A model generated the notes under the pieces. That model made no database searches. It was not told the origin of the DNA and saw only the letters and a list, made by a program, of their open reading frames with translations. DNA of 64,000 nt from DASRAU01 sp035638075. Its GTDB lineage: Bacteria > Acidobacteriota > Polarisedimenticolia > Gp22-AA2. Each line of letters opens with the position of its first letter. Position 1 is the first letter of the stretch. This document shows positions 46,505-55,088 of the stretch, piece by piece. The position numbers and the translations under genes are program-made. Location: contig DASRAU010000043.1 in NCBI GenBank assembly GCA_035638075.1, positions 1 to 64,000 on the forward strand, in the 5' to 3' direction.

Positions 46505-48992
46505 CGACAAGCCGGGAGCCCCCGGCGCCGGCCCGCAGAAAGGCGTCGGCGGCATCCCGCGCGCCGGCGTCGTGGGCGCCTCCGTCACCAAGGTGGACGG
46601 CCCGGCGAAGTGCGCCGGGCAGACGAAGTTCGCCGACGATCTGGTTCTTCCGCGCATGCTCTTCTGCAAGGTCCACCGCGCGCACGTGCCGCACGCCCGC
46701 ATCGTCCGCATCGACACCTCGAAGGCGGAGGCGATGCCGGGTGTCATCGCGGTGATGACCGGGAAGGATTTGCCGATCCCCTTCGGCATCCTGCCGGTCA
46801 GCCAGGACGAGCACGCGCTGTGCCCCGACAAGGTCCGATTCGTCGGCGACCCGGTGGCGGCGGTCGCCGCGACGAGCGAGGACATCGCCTTCGACGCCAT
46901 GAACGCCATCGAGGTCGAGTACGAGCCTCTCGACCCGGTGTTCTCGATGCACGACGCGGCCGACGGTCGCGGCGCGCGCATCCACGATTACGGCGACGAA
47001 GGCAACATCCACAAGAAGGTGGCGCTCGAGTTCGGCGACGTGGCGCGCGGCTTCGCCGAGGCGGACGAGGTGTTCGAGGACGTTCTCTTCTACGAGGGGA
47101 ACACCCACCTGCCGATGGAGCAGCACGCCGCCCTGGCGCTGCCCGAGCCGGACGGCAAGGTGACCATCTGGTCGTCGACGCAGACGCCGCACTACCTCCA
47201 CCGGGCGCTCGCGAAGGTGCTGGAGATGCCGCCGTCGCGCATCCGCGTCATCGCCTGTCCGAACGGCGGCGGCTTCGGCGGCAAGAGCGATCCGTTCAAC
47301 CACGAGATCGTCGTGGCGGCGCTGGCTCTCAGGACCGGGCGGCCGGTGAAGATCTGCCTGACGCGCGAGGAGGTCTTCTACTGCCACCGCGGCCGGCACC
47401 CCGTGCTCATGGCGATCAAGAGCGGCGTGAAAAAGGACGGCTCGATCTCGGCGCTGCACTTCCGCTCGTACCTCGACGGCGGGGCGTACGGGTCGTACGG
47501 GGTGGCCAGCACGTACTACACGGGCGCGCTCCAGACCGTGACCTACCCGATCGCCAACTACCGCTTCGAAGGGGCGCGCTTCTTCACCAACAAGCCGCCC
47601 TGCGGTCCGAAGCGGGGGCACGGCACGCCGCAGCCTCGCTTCGGGCTCGAGGTGCATCTCGACAAGATCGCGGCGCGCCTCGGCATGAATCCGGCCGACC
47701 TGCGCCTGAAGCACCTCGTGCCGCCGAATTCGTTGACCGCGAACTACCTCAAGGTCGGCTCGATGGGACTCGGGGCGTGCATCGAGAAGGTGGTCGCCGG
47801 ATCCGGCTTCCGCGAGAAGCACGGGCGGCTGCCGCGCGGCAAGGGCATCGGCATCGCCTGCTCGTCGTACATCTGCGGCGCCGGCCTGCCCATCTACTGG
47901 AACAGCATGCCGCACACGGGCGTGCAGCTCCGCCTCGATCGCGGCGGCGGGGTGGCGGTGTTCTGCGGCGAGATCGACATCGGACAGGGGTCCGACACGG
48001 TCCTGGCGCAGTTCGTGGCGGAAGTGCTCGGCATCGACCCGCTCGACATCCGGCTGTGCGTCGGGGACACCGACCTCACGCCGGTCGACCTCGGCTCGTA
48101 CAGCAGCCGCGTCACCCTCATGATGGGCAACGCCGCCATCCAGGCGGCGGAGCGGGCGCGCGAGCTGCTCGCGAAGGCGGTCGCGGCGAAGCTGGAGATC
48201 CCGGGCGAGCGCGTCGGCTTCGGCGGCGGCCGTGTCTACGACGTCGAGAACCCCGAGGCGAAGCGCATGACCTTCGCCGAGGCCGTGGTGCTGGCGGAGT
48301 CGCGCTTCGGGACCATCGGCACGGTCGGCTCGTACGTCCCGCCGCCCTCGGCCGGCCGCTACCGCGGCGCCGGCGTCGGCCCCTCCCCGGCGTACTCGTA
48401 CAGCGCCGCGGTCATCGAGGTGGACGTCGATCCCGACAGCGGCTGGATCAAGGTCGAGCGCGTCCACGTCGCGCACGACATCGGCCGCTCGATCAACCCG
48501 GTGCTCGTCGTCGGCCAGGTCGAGGGGAGCATCTACATGGGGCTCGGCGAGGCGCTGATGGAAGAACAGGTGTTCCGCGCCAATCGCCAGGGCGTGCACA
48601 AGATCCCGTCGCTGCTCGAATACAAGAGCCCGACGACGATGGAGATGCCCGAGGTCGTGACGTATCTCGTCGAGGATCCGGATCCGAACGGTCCCTTCGG
48701 CGCCAAGGAGGTCGGGCAGGGTCCGCTCCTGCCCGTGCCGCCGGCGATCGCCAACGCCGTGTACGACGCCGTCGGCGTCCGTGTGGACGAGGTCCCGATC
48801 ACCCCGGAGAAGATCCTCAAGGCGCTCGACTCCCCGCAGAAGCGCTACGGCCCGACACGGCTGCCGCGCGTCGAGTGGCCCGAGACGACCCGCGTCCCGA
48901 CGCCGTGGGAAGGGGGGACCGGCAAGGCGCTCGAGCCGGAGAAGGCCGCGGCCAAGGCGGAGCCGATCGGCCCCGGCGGGGTGCGGCGATGA
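46491..48992 (+). CDS. hcrA: 4-hydroxybenzoyl-CoA reductase-like molybdopterin subunit
   Basis: Large catalytic subunit, 833 aa, xanthine-dehydrogenase fold with molybdenum cofactor. Landmarks are KVDGPAKCAGQTKFADD at the N-terminus, NTHLPMEQHAALAL, CPNGGGFGGKSDPF, and GEIDIGQGSDTVLAQFVAEV. The C-terminal part has VHVAHDIGRSINPV and GPFGAKEVGQGPLLPVPPA. In 4-hydroxybenzoyl-CoA reductase this site removes the phenolic hydroxyl reductively to give benzoyl-CoA. GTG46491 overlaps the upstream gene, and the stop overlaps hcrB by ATGA. Other hydroxylases of this fold share most motifs; assignment rests mainly on the special FAD subunit. Confidence 0.88.
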   Translation: MAAPDDKPGAPGAGPQKGVGGIPRAGVVGASVTKVDGPAKCAGQTKFADDLVLPRMLFCKVHRAHVPHARIVRIDTSKAEAMPGVIAVMTGKDLPIPFGILPVSQDEHALCPDKVRFVGDPVAAVAATSEDIAFDAMNAIEVEYEPLDPVFSMHDAADGRGARIHDYGDEGNIHKKVALEFGDVARGFAEADEVFEDVLFYEGNTHLPMEQHAALALPEPDGKVTIWSSTQTPHYLHRALAKVLEMPPSRIRVIACPNGGGFGGKSDPFNHEIVVAALALRTGRPVKICLTREEVFYCHRGRHPVLMAIKSGVKKDGSISALHFRSYLDGGAYGSYGVASTYYTGALQTVTYPIANYRFEGARFFTNKPPCGPKRGHGTPQPRFGLEVHLDKIAARLGMNPADLRLKHLVPPNSLTANYLKVGSMGLGACIEKVVAGSGFREKHGRLPRGKGIGIACSSYICGAGLPIYWNSMPHTGVQLRLDRGGGVAVFCGEIDIGQGSDTVLAQFVAEVLGIDPLDIRLCVGDTDLTPVDLGSYSSRVTLMMGNAAIQAAERARELLAKAVAAKLEIPGERVGFGGGRVYDVENPEAKRMTFAEAVVLAESRFGTIGTVGSYVPPPSAGRYRGAGVGPSPAYSYSAAVIEVDVDPDSGWIKVERVHVAHDIGRSINPVLVVGQVEGSIYMGLGEALMEEQVFRANRQGVHKIPSLLEYKSPTTMEMPEVVTYLVEDPDPNGPFGAKEVGQGPLLPVPPAIANAVYDAVGVRVDEVPITPEKILKALDSPQKRYGPTRLPRVEWPETTRVPTPWEGGTGKALEPEKAAAKAEPIGPGGVRR

Positions 48993-49978
48993 TGCGCCTG
49001 CCGAAGTTCCGCTACGTCGAGCCGCGATCGCTCAAGGATGCCGCGTCGATCCTCGCGACCGAAGGGCCGTCGGCCATGCCGCTGGCGGGAGGGACCGACC
49101 TCTTCCCCAACATGAAACGGCGGCACCAGACGCCGAAGACACTCGTGGCGCTCGGAGCCTTGCCGCGCTTCGCCGGGGTGCGCGGCAGCGCCCCGAAGGG
49201 CTTCTCCATCGGGGCGGGGACGACGCTCACCGCTCTCGAGGAGCACGGCGGGATCCGCAGGGCGTGGCCGGGCCTTCACGAGGCGGTGAAGTCGATCTCG
49301 ACGCCGATCCTGCGCAACATGGGGACGCTCGGCGGCAACATCTGCCTCGACACGCGCTGCAACTATTACAACCAGAACTACGAATGGCGACGCGCCATCC
49401 ACTTCTGCATGAAGTGCGACGGCGACACCTGCTGGGTCGCGCCGGGGAGCGACACCTGCCTCGCGGTCTCATCGAGCGACAGCGCCCCGATGCTCTGCGC
49501 CCTCGACGCGCGCCTGCACCTCGTCTCGAAGGCGGGGGAGCGGACGATCGCCGCGCGTGAACTCTTCGCCCGCGACGGGATCAAGTACCTGACGAAAGCG
49601 CCGGAGGAGATCCTCACGCAGATCGATCTCCCGCCCGTCGATGGGTGGCGGACCACCTACCGCAAGCTGCGGCGGCGCGAGGCGTTCGACTTCCCGGTCC
49701 TCGGCATCGCGGTCGCGCTGCGCTTCGAGCAGGAGGTCGTGGCCGAGGCGCGCCTGTGGCTGGGTGCGGTCGCCGAGGCGCCGATCGAGGCGGCCGCGGC
49801 GGCGAAGGCCCTGGCCGGCCGTCCGCTGGCCGACGAGGCGATCGAGGAGGCCTCCCGCCTCGCCTTCCCGGTCGCCAAGCCGGTGGACAACACCGACTTC
49901 GGCGTCCGCTGGCGCAAGGAGATGTCCCGCATCATGACGCGGGACGCCCTCCGGTCCCTGCGATCCCAAACGCGCTGA
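48989..49978 (+). CDS. hcrB: 4-hydroxybenzoyl-CoA reductase-like FAD/[4Fe-4S] subunit
   Basis: Medium subunit, 329 aa. The FAD_binding_5 fold shows LAGGTDLFPNMK and the MGTLGGNIC loop. Right after it is an insertion with Cys124, Cys140, Cys148 and Cys157 (spacing 16, 8 and 9), plus Cys143. This spacing matches the extra [4Fe-4S] ligands that, as I recall, mark the beta subunit of 4-hydroxybenzoyl-CoA reductase and are absent from ordinary xanthine dehydrogenases. The C-terminus is the CO dehydrogenase flavoprotein-type domain (WRTTYRKLRRREAFDFPVLG). It completes the hcrCAB set and is last in the operon. Confidence 0.9.
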   Translation: MMRLPKFRYVEPRSLKDAASILATEGPSAMPLAGGTDLFPNMKRRHQTPKTLVALGALPRFAGVRGSAPKGFSIGAGTTLTALEEHGGIRRAWPGLHEAVKSISTPILRNMGTLGGNICLDTRCNYYNQNYEWRRAIHFCMKCDGDTCWVAPGSDTCLAVSSSDSAPMLCALDARLHLVSKAGERTIAARELFARDGIKYLTKAPEEILTQIDLPPVDGWRTTYRKLRRREAFDFPVLGIAVALRFEQEVVAEARLWLGAVAEAPIEAAAAAKALAGRPLADEAIEEASRLAFPVAKPVDNTDFGVRWRKEMSRIMTRDALRSLRSQTR

Positions 49979-50054
49979 CGCCTGGCGCCCCGGCCGCGCC
50001 GTGAGGGACTGACCCCTTCTGCTCTTCTGTGACTTGCATTACCTGAACAAATCA

Positions 50055-50088
50055 TGAACACAGGCGAATAACCGGAGGTATATTCCGG
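50055..50088 (+). promoter_or_regulatory. promoter and dyad upstream of the first Cys-rich gene
   Basis: TGAACA (50055-50060), 18-bp spacer, TATATT (50079-50084). An inverted repeat CCGGA-N7-TCCGG (50072-50088) is centred on the -10. Leader about 25 nt to ATG50116. Confidence 0.5.
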
Positions 50089-50115
50089 CAACACGCTCTC
50101 GCCGAGGAGGGGTTT

Positions 50116-52848
50116 ATGCTCTCGCGCTTCGACCTTCCCCGCCCTTCCGCCGGTTCCCTGTTCCTTCTGGTCGCCGGGCTGCTGTCCGTGTCGAACGCCC
50201 TCGCCCAGGATGCCTCGGGCCAGGTTGGCGCCGAGGTTCCCTCCCCGAGCCGCGCCCGGATCCAAACGGAACTGACCTGCCCCGGGTGCGAAGACTGGAA
50301 CGCCTGCACGGTCGATACCTGCGACACGACGACGGGGACCTGCCGGCACGACCCTCTTTCGTGCGATGACGGCGATCCCTGCACCATCGACGAATGCCGG
50401 TCCGAGCGGCGCAATTACGGCGCGGTCGGCGGGTGTTTCCATCGTCCCACGACCGATGGCACGCCGTGCGACGACGGCGAGACCTGCACTCTCGGGGATT
50501 CCTGCGCGGGCGGCGTCTGTGTTCCGGGGGGACTCCTCGGTCCGGGCGCGTCCTGCGATGACGGCAACTCCTGCACCGTTTCGGATGCCTGTGACGGGGC
50601 ACATTGCCAGGGCACGCCGCTCGGAGGTGGAGCGGGCTGCGACGACCACAACGCCTGCACGCGCGACGACCGCTGCGTGACCGAGGGCGACACCGTGGTC
50701 TGCGAAGGGAGCGCCCAGGACTGTGCCGATGGCGACCTCTGCACGCAGGATCGTTGCGACCCTGTGACCGGAGCGTGCCTGCACCCGCCCGTCGACTGCG
50801 CCGACGGCAACTCCTGCACCACCGATGTCTGCGACCCCGCGACCGGCCAGTGCCGCCGCGACAACGTCGCGGGTTTCTGCTCCGACGGAAGGGTCTGTGC
50901 GACCGGGCAGAGCTGCGTCAGCGGCAACTGCGTCGGCGGTGAGCCGGTCGTCTGCCCGCAGCCCCAGTGCGGCAGCAACCGCTGCCAGGAGGAAGACGGG
51001 GGCTGCAGGCTGAGCGAGTCGGGGAACGCCTGTCCGGCCGGCGGGCCTTGCTACTTCTATCAGTGCATCAACTTTACCTGTCGGGTCGTCAACACGACGG
51101 GGGGAGCGTGCACCATCCCCGGCTATTGCGGGATCGCCCAGTGCATCCTTGGCGACTGCCGGGCGGCCGTGACCTTCAACTGCGACGACGGGAATTCCTG
51201 CACCGAGGACGTCTGCCCGCAAGGGGGGTGCACGCACCCGGCCAAGCCCGACGGAACACCGTGCCAGGATCTCTGCCGGAGCTGCCAGAGTGGCGTCTGC
51301 AGCGACACGCCGGTGAGCTGCGACGACGCCAATCCCTGCACGGCCGATTCCTGCGACCCGGCCGTCGGCTGCATCCACGCACCGCTCACCTGCGACGACG
51401 GGAACTCCTGCACGGCCGATCTCTGCACCGCTCCCGAGGGCTGCCAGCACCAGCCGCTCCCCGGACAGGTCTGCGATGACGGCATCACCTGCACGGAGCA
51501 GGACCGCTGCGTCGCGGGCCAGGGGGGCGTCATGGCCTGCGCCGGCACCGTCCCCGGCTGCGACGACGGCAACCCGTGCACGACCGACACCGGGGTCGTG
51601 GAAGGCGGCCTCTGCTCCTGCCGGCACGATGCGCTGAACGATCCCTGCTGCCCAGGCGGGACCCCCTTGTCGTGCGATGACGGGAATGTCTGCACAGCCG
51701 ATGCATGCGACAGCACGACCGGCGCCTGCCGGCACGATCTTCTGAGCTGCGACGACGCCAATCCCTGCACCGAGGACTCCTGCGATCCGAACACCGGCTG
51801 CGCCTCCCGCGGCGCACCGCGCGAGGGACAGGCCTGCGACGACCTGAATTCGTGCACCCGGGACGATGTCTGCGCGGAAGGGGCGTGCCATGGCACGGTG
51901 CTCGCCGACGGCGAAGCCTGCGACGACGCCAACGTCTGCACGGCCCAGGACCAGTGTTTCGGGGGCCGCTGTTTCGGGTTCGGAGTCGAGGGCGGCACGC
52001 CGTGCGACGACGGCAACTCCTGCACGACGGGGGATCAGTGCGTCTATCCCGAGAACGGCGATCCCGCCTGCCATGGCGTGGCGCGTGCGATCGGAGCCCC
52101 GTGTGACGACCGGAACGCCTGCACCACCGGGGATCAGTGCGTCGCTCCCCCGGCGGGCAGCGAAGATCCGGTCTGTGCGGGTCCCGGCACGCTCTCCTGC
52201 GATGACGGGAATAAGTGCACATCGGATTTGTGCGATCCCACGCTCGGATGCGTGCACGGCGGCGCCGGGACGCCGAACCCGCCGGCGGAGACGTGCAACG
52301 GTCTCGACGACGACTGCGACGGGCAGGTCGACGAGCGGGAGCCCTTCTCCCTGTGCACGATCCGGCCGTACCTCATGCGGGACAGCGGCACGTTGAAGAC
52401 CTTCTTCGTCACCTGCCGCTTCAAGCCGGCATGCCCGGGCGGCCCCGCGCCCGCGCCGCTCGAGCAGATCGGCACGGTCTGGCTGTCGGCGGCGGACGCG
52501 CTGGCGGATCCGCTCGACAACGTGGTGCTGCCGAATCCCATGCGCGACTGCGAGACCGCCATCGTGGACGACGCGGCGAAGCGGATGGTCAACGACACGG
52601 CCGTGACGTTCGTCTTCGATGCAGACGGCAACGGCGTCTGCGGCACGACGGGCGGAGGACGGCAGGGCCTGATGGAGCACCTGGCGCATGTTCCGGACGG
52701 CAAGCTGGCGCGCGTCTGCGTCCGCTGGGCGACGAGCGGCATCCAGCGCTGCGGCGCCGTCGTGGTGAAGCACGACACCGCCACCGAGCCGCAGCCGGTG
52801 CTGGGTCCGGTCGCCAACGACGGGTCGAGAGTGACACCCGAGCCATGA
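50116..52848 (+). CDS. secreted Cys-rich CTDC-repeat protein with MopE-like motif, copy 1
   Basis: 910-aa exported protein. Signal peptide to about residue 31 (LFLLVAGLLSVSNALAQ). About 20 Cys-rich units follow, built on CDDGNSCTxDxCD as in the Dictyostelium (slime mould) CTDC repeat, some with a TGxCxHxP tail. After the repeats comes CNGLDDDCDGQVDE, a match to the putative metal-binding motif of copper-binding MopE. The last ~170 residues form a domain shared with the next gene (IGTVWLSAADAL, GNGVCGTTGGGRQGL, VPDGKLARVCVRW) that I do not recognise. GAGGAGGGG precedes ATG50116. The many cysteines imply oxidative folding outside the cytoplasm. Role unknown. Confidence 0.82.
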   Translation: MLSRFDLPRPSAGSLFLLVAGLLSVSNALAQDASGQVGAEVPSPSRARIQTELTCPGCEDWNACTVDTCDTTTGTCRHDPLSCDDGDPCTIDECRSERRNYGAVGGCFHRPTTDGTPCDDGETCTLGDSCAGGVCVPGGLLGPGASCDDGNSCTVSDACDGAHCQGTPLGGGAGCDDHNACTRDDRCVTEGDTVVCEGSAQDCADGDLCTQDRCDPVTGACLHPPVDCADGNSCTTDVCDPATGQCRRDNVAGFCSDGRVCATGQSCVSGNCVGGEPVVCPQPQCGSNRCQEEDGGCRLSESGNACPAGGPCYFYQCINFTCRVVNTTGGACTIPGYCGIAQCILGDCRAAVTFNCDDGNSCTEDVCPQGGCTHPAKPDGTPCQDLCRSCQSGVCSDTPVSCDDANPCTADSCDPAVGCIHAPLTCDDGNSCTADLCTAPEGCQHQPLPGQVCDDGITCTEQDRCVAGQGGVMACAGTVPGCDDGNPCTTDTGVVEGGLCSCRHDALNDPCCPGGTPLSCDDGNVCTADACDSTTGACRHDLLSCDDANPCTEDSCDPNTGCASRGAPREGQACDDLNSCTRDDVCAEGACHGTVLADGEACDDANVCTAQDQCFGGRCFGFGVEGGTPCDDGNSCTTGDQCVYPENGDPACHGVARAIGAPCDDRNACTTGDQCVAPPAGSEDPVCAGPGTLSCDDGNKCTSDLCDPTLGCVHGGAGTPNPPAETCNGLDDDCDGQVDEREPFSLCTIRPYLMRDSGTLKTFFVTCRFKPACPGGPAPAPLEQIGTVWLSAADALADPLDNVVLPNPMRDCETAIVDDAAKRMVNDTAVTFVFDADGNGVCGTTGGGRQGLMEHLAHVPDGKLARVCVRWATSGIQRCGAVVVKHDTATEPQPVLGPVANDGSRVTPEP

Positions 52849-52874
52849 GGGCCGAGCTCACCAAGGAGGGGTTC

Positions 52875-55055
52875 ATGCTCTCGCGCTTCCGTCTTTCCCG
52901 CGGTTTCGCCGCCTGCGTCTTCGCGCTGAGCCTGACCCCGCTGTCGGTGACGCCGGCCCTGGCGCAGAGCGCCGGCGGAATGCGGTCCCGTTCCGGCGTT
53001 CCCCTCCCGGCTCCGGCGGGTCGCGCTTCGGCGGAGGTGGCGCTGGCCTGTCCATCCAGCTGCAATGACTTCGATGGCTGCACCGATGATTCCTGCGACA
53101 CGACGACCGGGACCTGCCGGCACGTGCCGCATTCCTGCGACGACGGCAACGCGTGCACCGTCGACAGCTGCGTCCGGCGGGCGCAACCCAAGGGTTTCGC
53201 CTCCTGTGTGAACTCGCCCGTGGTCGATCACACGGCGTGCGAGGACGGCTCCTCCTGCACCGTTCGTGACGAGTGTTCCGCCGGCGTCTGTACTCCGGGA
53301 CCGGCACTCGAGGCGAACGCGTCGTGCGACGACGGCAACCCGTGCACCGATCACGACACATGCGACACGGGCCATCACTGCGCCGGTGTCCCTCTCGGGT
53401 CGGGCGCGGCATGCGACGACGCAAATGCCTGCACCTCGGACGATCGCTGCGTCGAGGAGGACGGGGCGGTCCGCTGCTCCGGAGCGGTCCGCGACTGCAC
53501 GGACGGCGATCTCTGCACGCAGGACGTGTGCGACCCGGCGACCGGCGTCTGTGCGCATCCTCCGGTGGACTGCCAGGATGGAAACTCGTGCACCACCGAC
53601 GCCTGCGATCCGGGGACCGGCCTCTGCCGGCGGGACAACGTCCCTGGCTCCTGCGACGACGCGAACGGCTGCACCAGCGGGGATGCCTGCGTCGGGGGGA
53701 ACTGTGCCGGTCAACCGATCACGTGCCATGCGAACGGCGCCTGTGACCGGACCTTCTGCGACAGCTTCGATGATGTCTGCAAGCACTTCGACGACCAGAG
53801 TCTTTGCCCGCCGCCGGGCCAGTGCTCCGGACCGGTGTGCACGCACGGGGTCTGCCAGTACACCGGCTGGAGTGGAACGCCGTGCAGTCTCGGCGAACGA
53901 AGCTGCTCGATCGGCCTGTGCGTGAGGGGCGAGTGCACGCCCGATGGCACCTTCCCCTGCAACGACAACAATCCGTGCACCGACGACACCTGCGGGCCGA
54001 GTAATTTCATCTGCAACCCGACCCCCAAGCCGGACGGGACCCCCTGCCCCGCTGGTCCCTGCTCGGCAGGCACTTGCCAGGCGGGCGTCTGCTCCGGCCT
54101 CACCGTGAGCTGCGACGACGCCAACCCCTGCACGGTCGATTCGTGCGATGCGGCCACCGGGTGCGTGCACGCGCCGCTCGGCTGCGACGACGGCAACCCG
54201 TGCACCGCCGACTCCTGCTCGACGGCGTCGGGGGCCTGTGTCCACGCCCCGCTCTCGAACGTCCCCTGCGGCGGCGATGCCTGCAACCGCACTTTCTGCG
54301 ACAACGGCGCCTGCACCGAGGTCGAGCCGAATCTCTGTGACGATCACGATGCCTGCACCGTCGATCGTTGCGATCCCGTGTCCGGCTGTTCTCATGAGGC
54401 CGTCTCGTGCGACGACGGCAACCGCTGCACCGCCGACTCGTGCGACTCCAACCAGGGGTGCGTCCACGATGGGCCGGCGCAGCCGGCGAAGGAGGCCTGC
54501 AATGGGCTCGACGACGACTGCGACGGTCTCGTCGACGAGCGGGAGACCATGCCGTTCTGCGCCGTCCGGCCCCTGATCGCGCGGGACGGCGGCACGCTTC
54601 CGTCGTTCACCGTCAGCTGCCGGTGGGCCGCCGCCTGCGGCCCGGCGGCTCCGCCCGAACCGATCGGCACGGTGTGGCTCTCGGCGGCGGACGCGCTGCT
54701 CGATCCCGCCGACAACAAGGCGCTCCCGGATCCGTTCGCGCACTGCGCCGAGGCGATCGTCGAGAACGGGACGCGACGCATGATCTCCGACGGCGCCATC
54801 ACCTTCCTGTTCGACCCGTCCGGCAATGGCGTCTGCGGGACGACCGGAGGCGGGCGCGCCGGGCTCGTCGCGGCGCTCGCGGGGGTCCCGGATGGAAAGC
54901 TGGCGCGGGTCTGCGTGAAGTGGCGGAACGTGGCGCTCGCGGACACCGAGCGCTGCGGCGTGGTCCTCGTGCAGCACGGCACGAGCACCGAGCCGCAGCC
55001 GCTCCAGGTCGCGCCCGAGGACGAGGACACCGGCCTCCTGCGGCCGGCGCCTTGA
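52875..55055 (+). CDS. secreted Cys-rich CTDC-repeat protein with MopE-like motif, copy 2
   Basis: 726-aa paralogue of the preceding gene, with the same order: signal peptide (to ALAQ), about 13 CTDC-type Cys-rich units, CNGLDDDCDGLVDE, then the shared C-terminal domain (IGTVWLSAADALLD, GNGVCGTTGGGRAGL, VPDGKLARVCVKW). It has fewer repeats than copy 1. ATG52875 was chosen over in-frame ATG52845 because the AGGAGGGGTT leader and first codons (ATGCTCTCGCGCTTC) repeat those of copy 1. Only 26 bp separate the genes, so they are co-transcribed. Confidence 0.82.
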   Translation: MLSRFRLSRGFAACVFALSLTPLSVTPALAQSAGGMRSRSGVPLPAPAGRASAEVALACPSSCNDFDGCTDDSCDTTTGTCRHVPHSCDDGNACTVDSCVRRAQPKGFASCVNSPVVDHTACEDGSSCTVRDECSAGVCTPGPALEANASCDDGNPCTDHDTCDTGHHCAGVPLGSGAACDDANACTSDDRCVEEDGAVRCSGAVRDCTDGDLCTQDVCDPATGVCAHPPVDCQDGNSCTTDACDPGTGLCRRDNVPGSCDDANGCTSGDACVGGNCAGQPITCHANGACDRTFCDSFDDVCKHFDDQSLCPPPGQCSGPVCTHGVCQYTGWSGTPCSLGERSCSIGLCVRGECTPDGTFPCNDNNPCTDDTCGPSNFICNPTPKPDGTPCPAGPCSAGTCQAGVCSGLTVSCDDANPCTVDSCDAATGCVHAPLGCDDGNPCTADSCSTASGACVHAPLSNVPCGGDACNRTFCDNGACTEVEPNLCDDHDACTVDRCDPVSGCSHEAVSCDDGNRCTADSCDSNQGCVHDGPAQPAKEACNGLDDDCDGLVDERETMPFCAVRPLIARDGGTLPSFTVSCRWAAACGPAAPPEPIGTVWLSAADALLDPADNKALPDPFAHCAEAIVENGTRRMISDGAITFLFDPSGNGVCGTTGGGRAGLVAALAGVPDGKLARVCVKWRNVALADTERCGVVLVQHGTSTEPQPLQVAPEDEDTGLLRPAP

Positions 55056-55081
55056 CGCGCGGCGCGCGGCGCGCCTAGAGT
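55052..55081 (+). promoter_or_regulatory. leaderless-type promoter of the APC permease
   Basis: TTGACG (55052-55057, overlapping the previous stop codon), 18-bp spacer, TAGAGT (55076-55081), then seven bases to ATG55089. No ribosome-binding site lies between. Confidence 0.5.
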
Positions 55082-55088
55082 CCCGGCA

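Noticed and set aside
50280..54500. Regularly spaced short repeats as a CRISPR array
   Set aside because: The periodicity is that of Cys-rich protein units in one reading frame, with variable DNA sequence and spacing.
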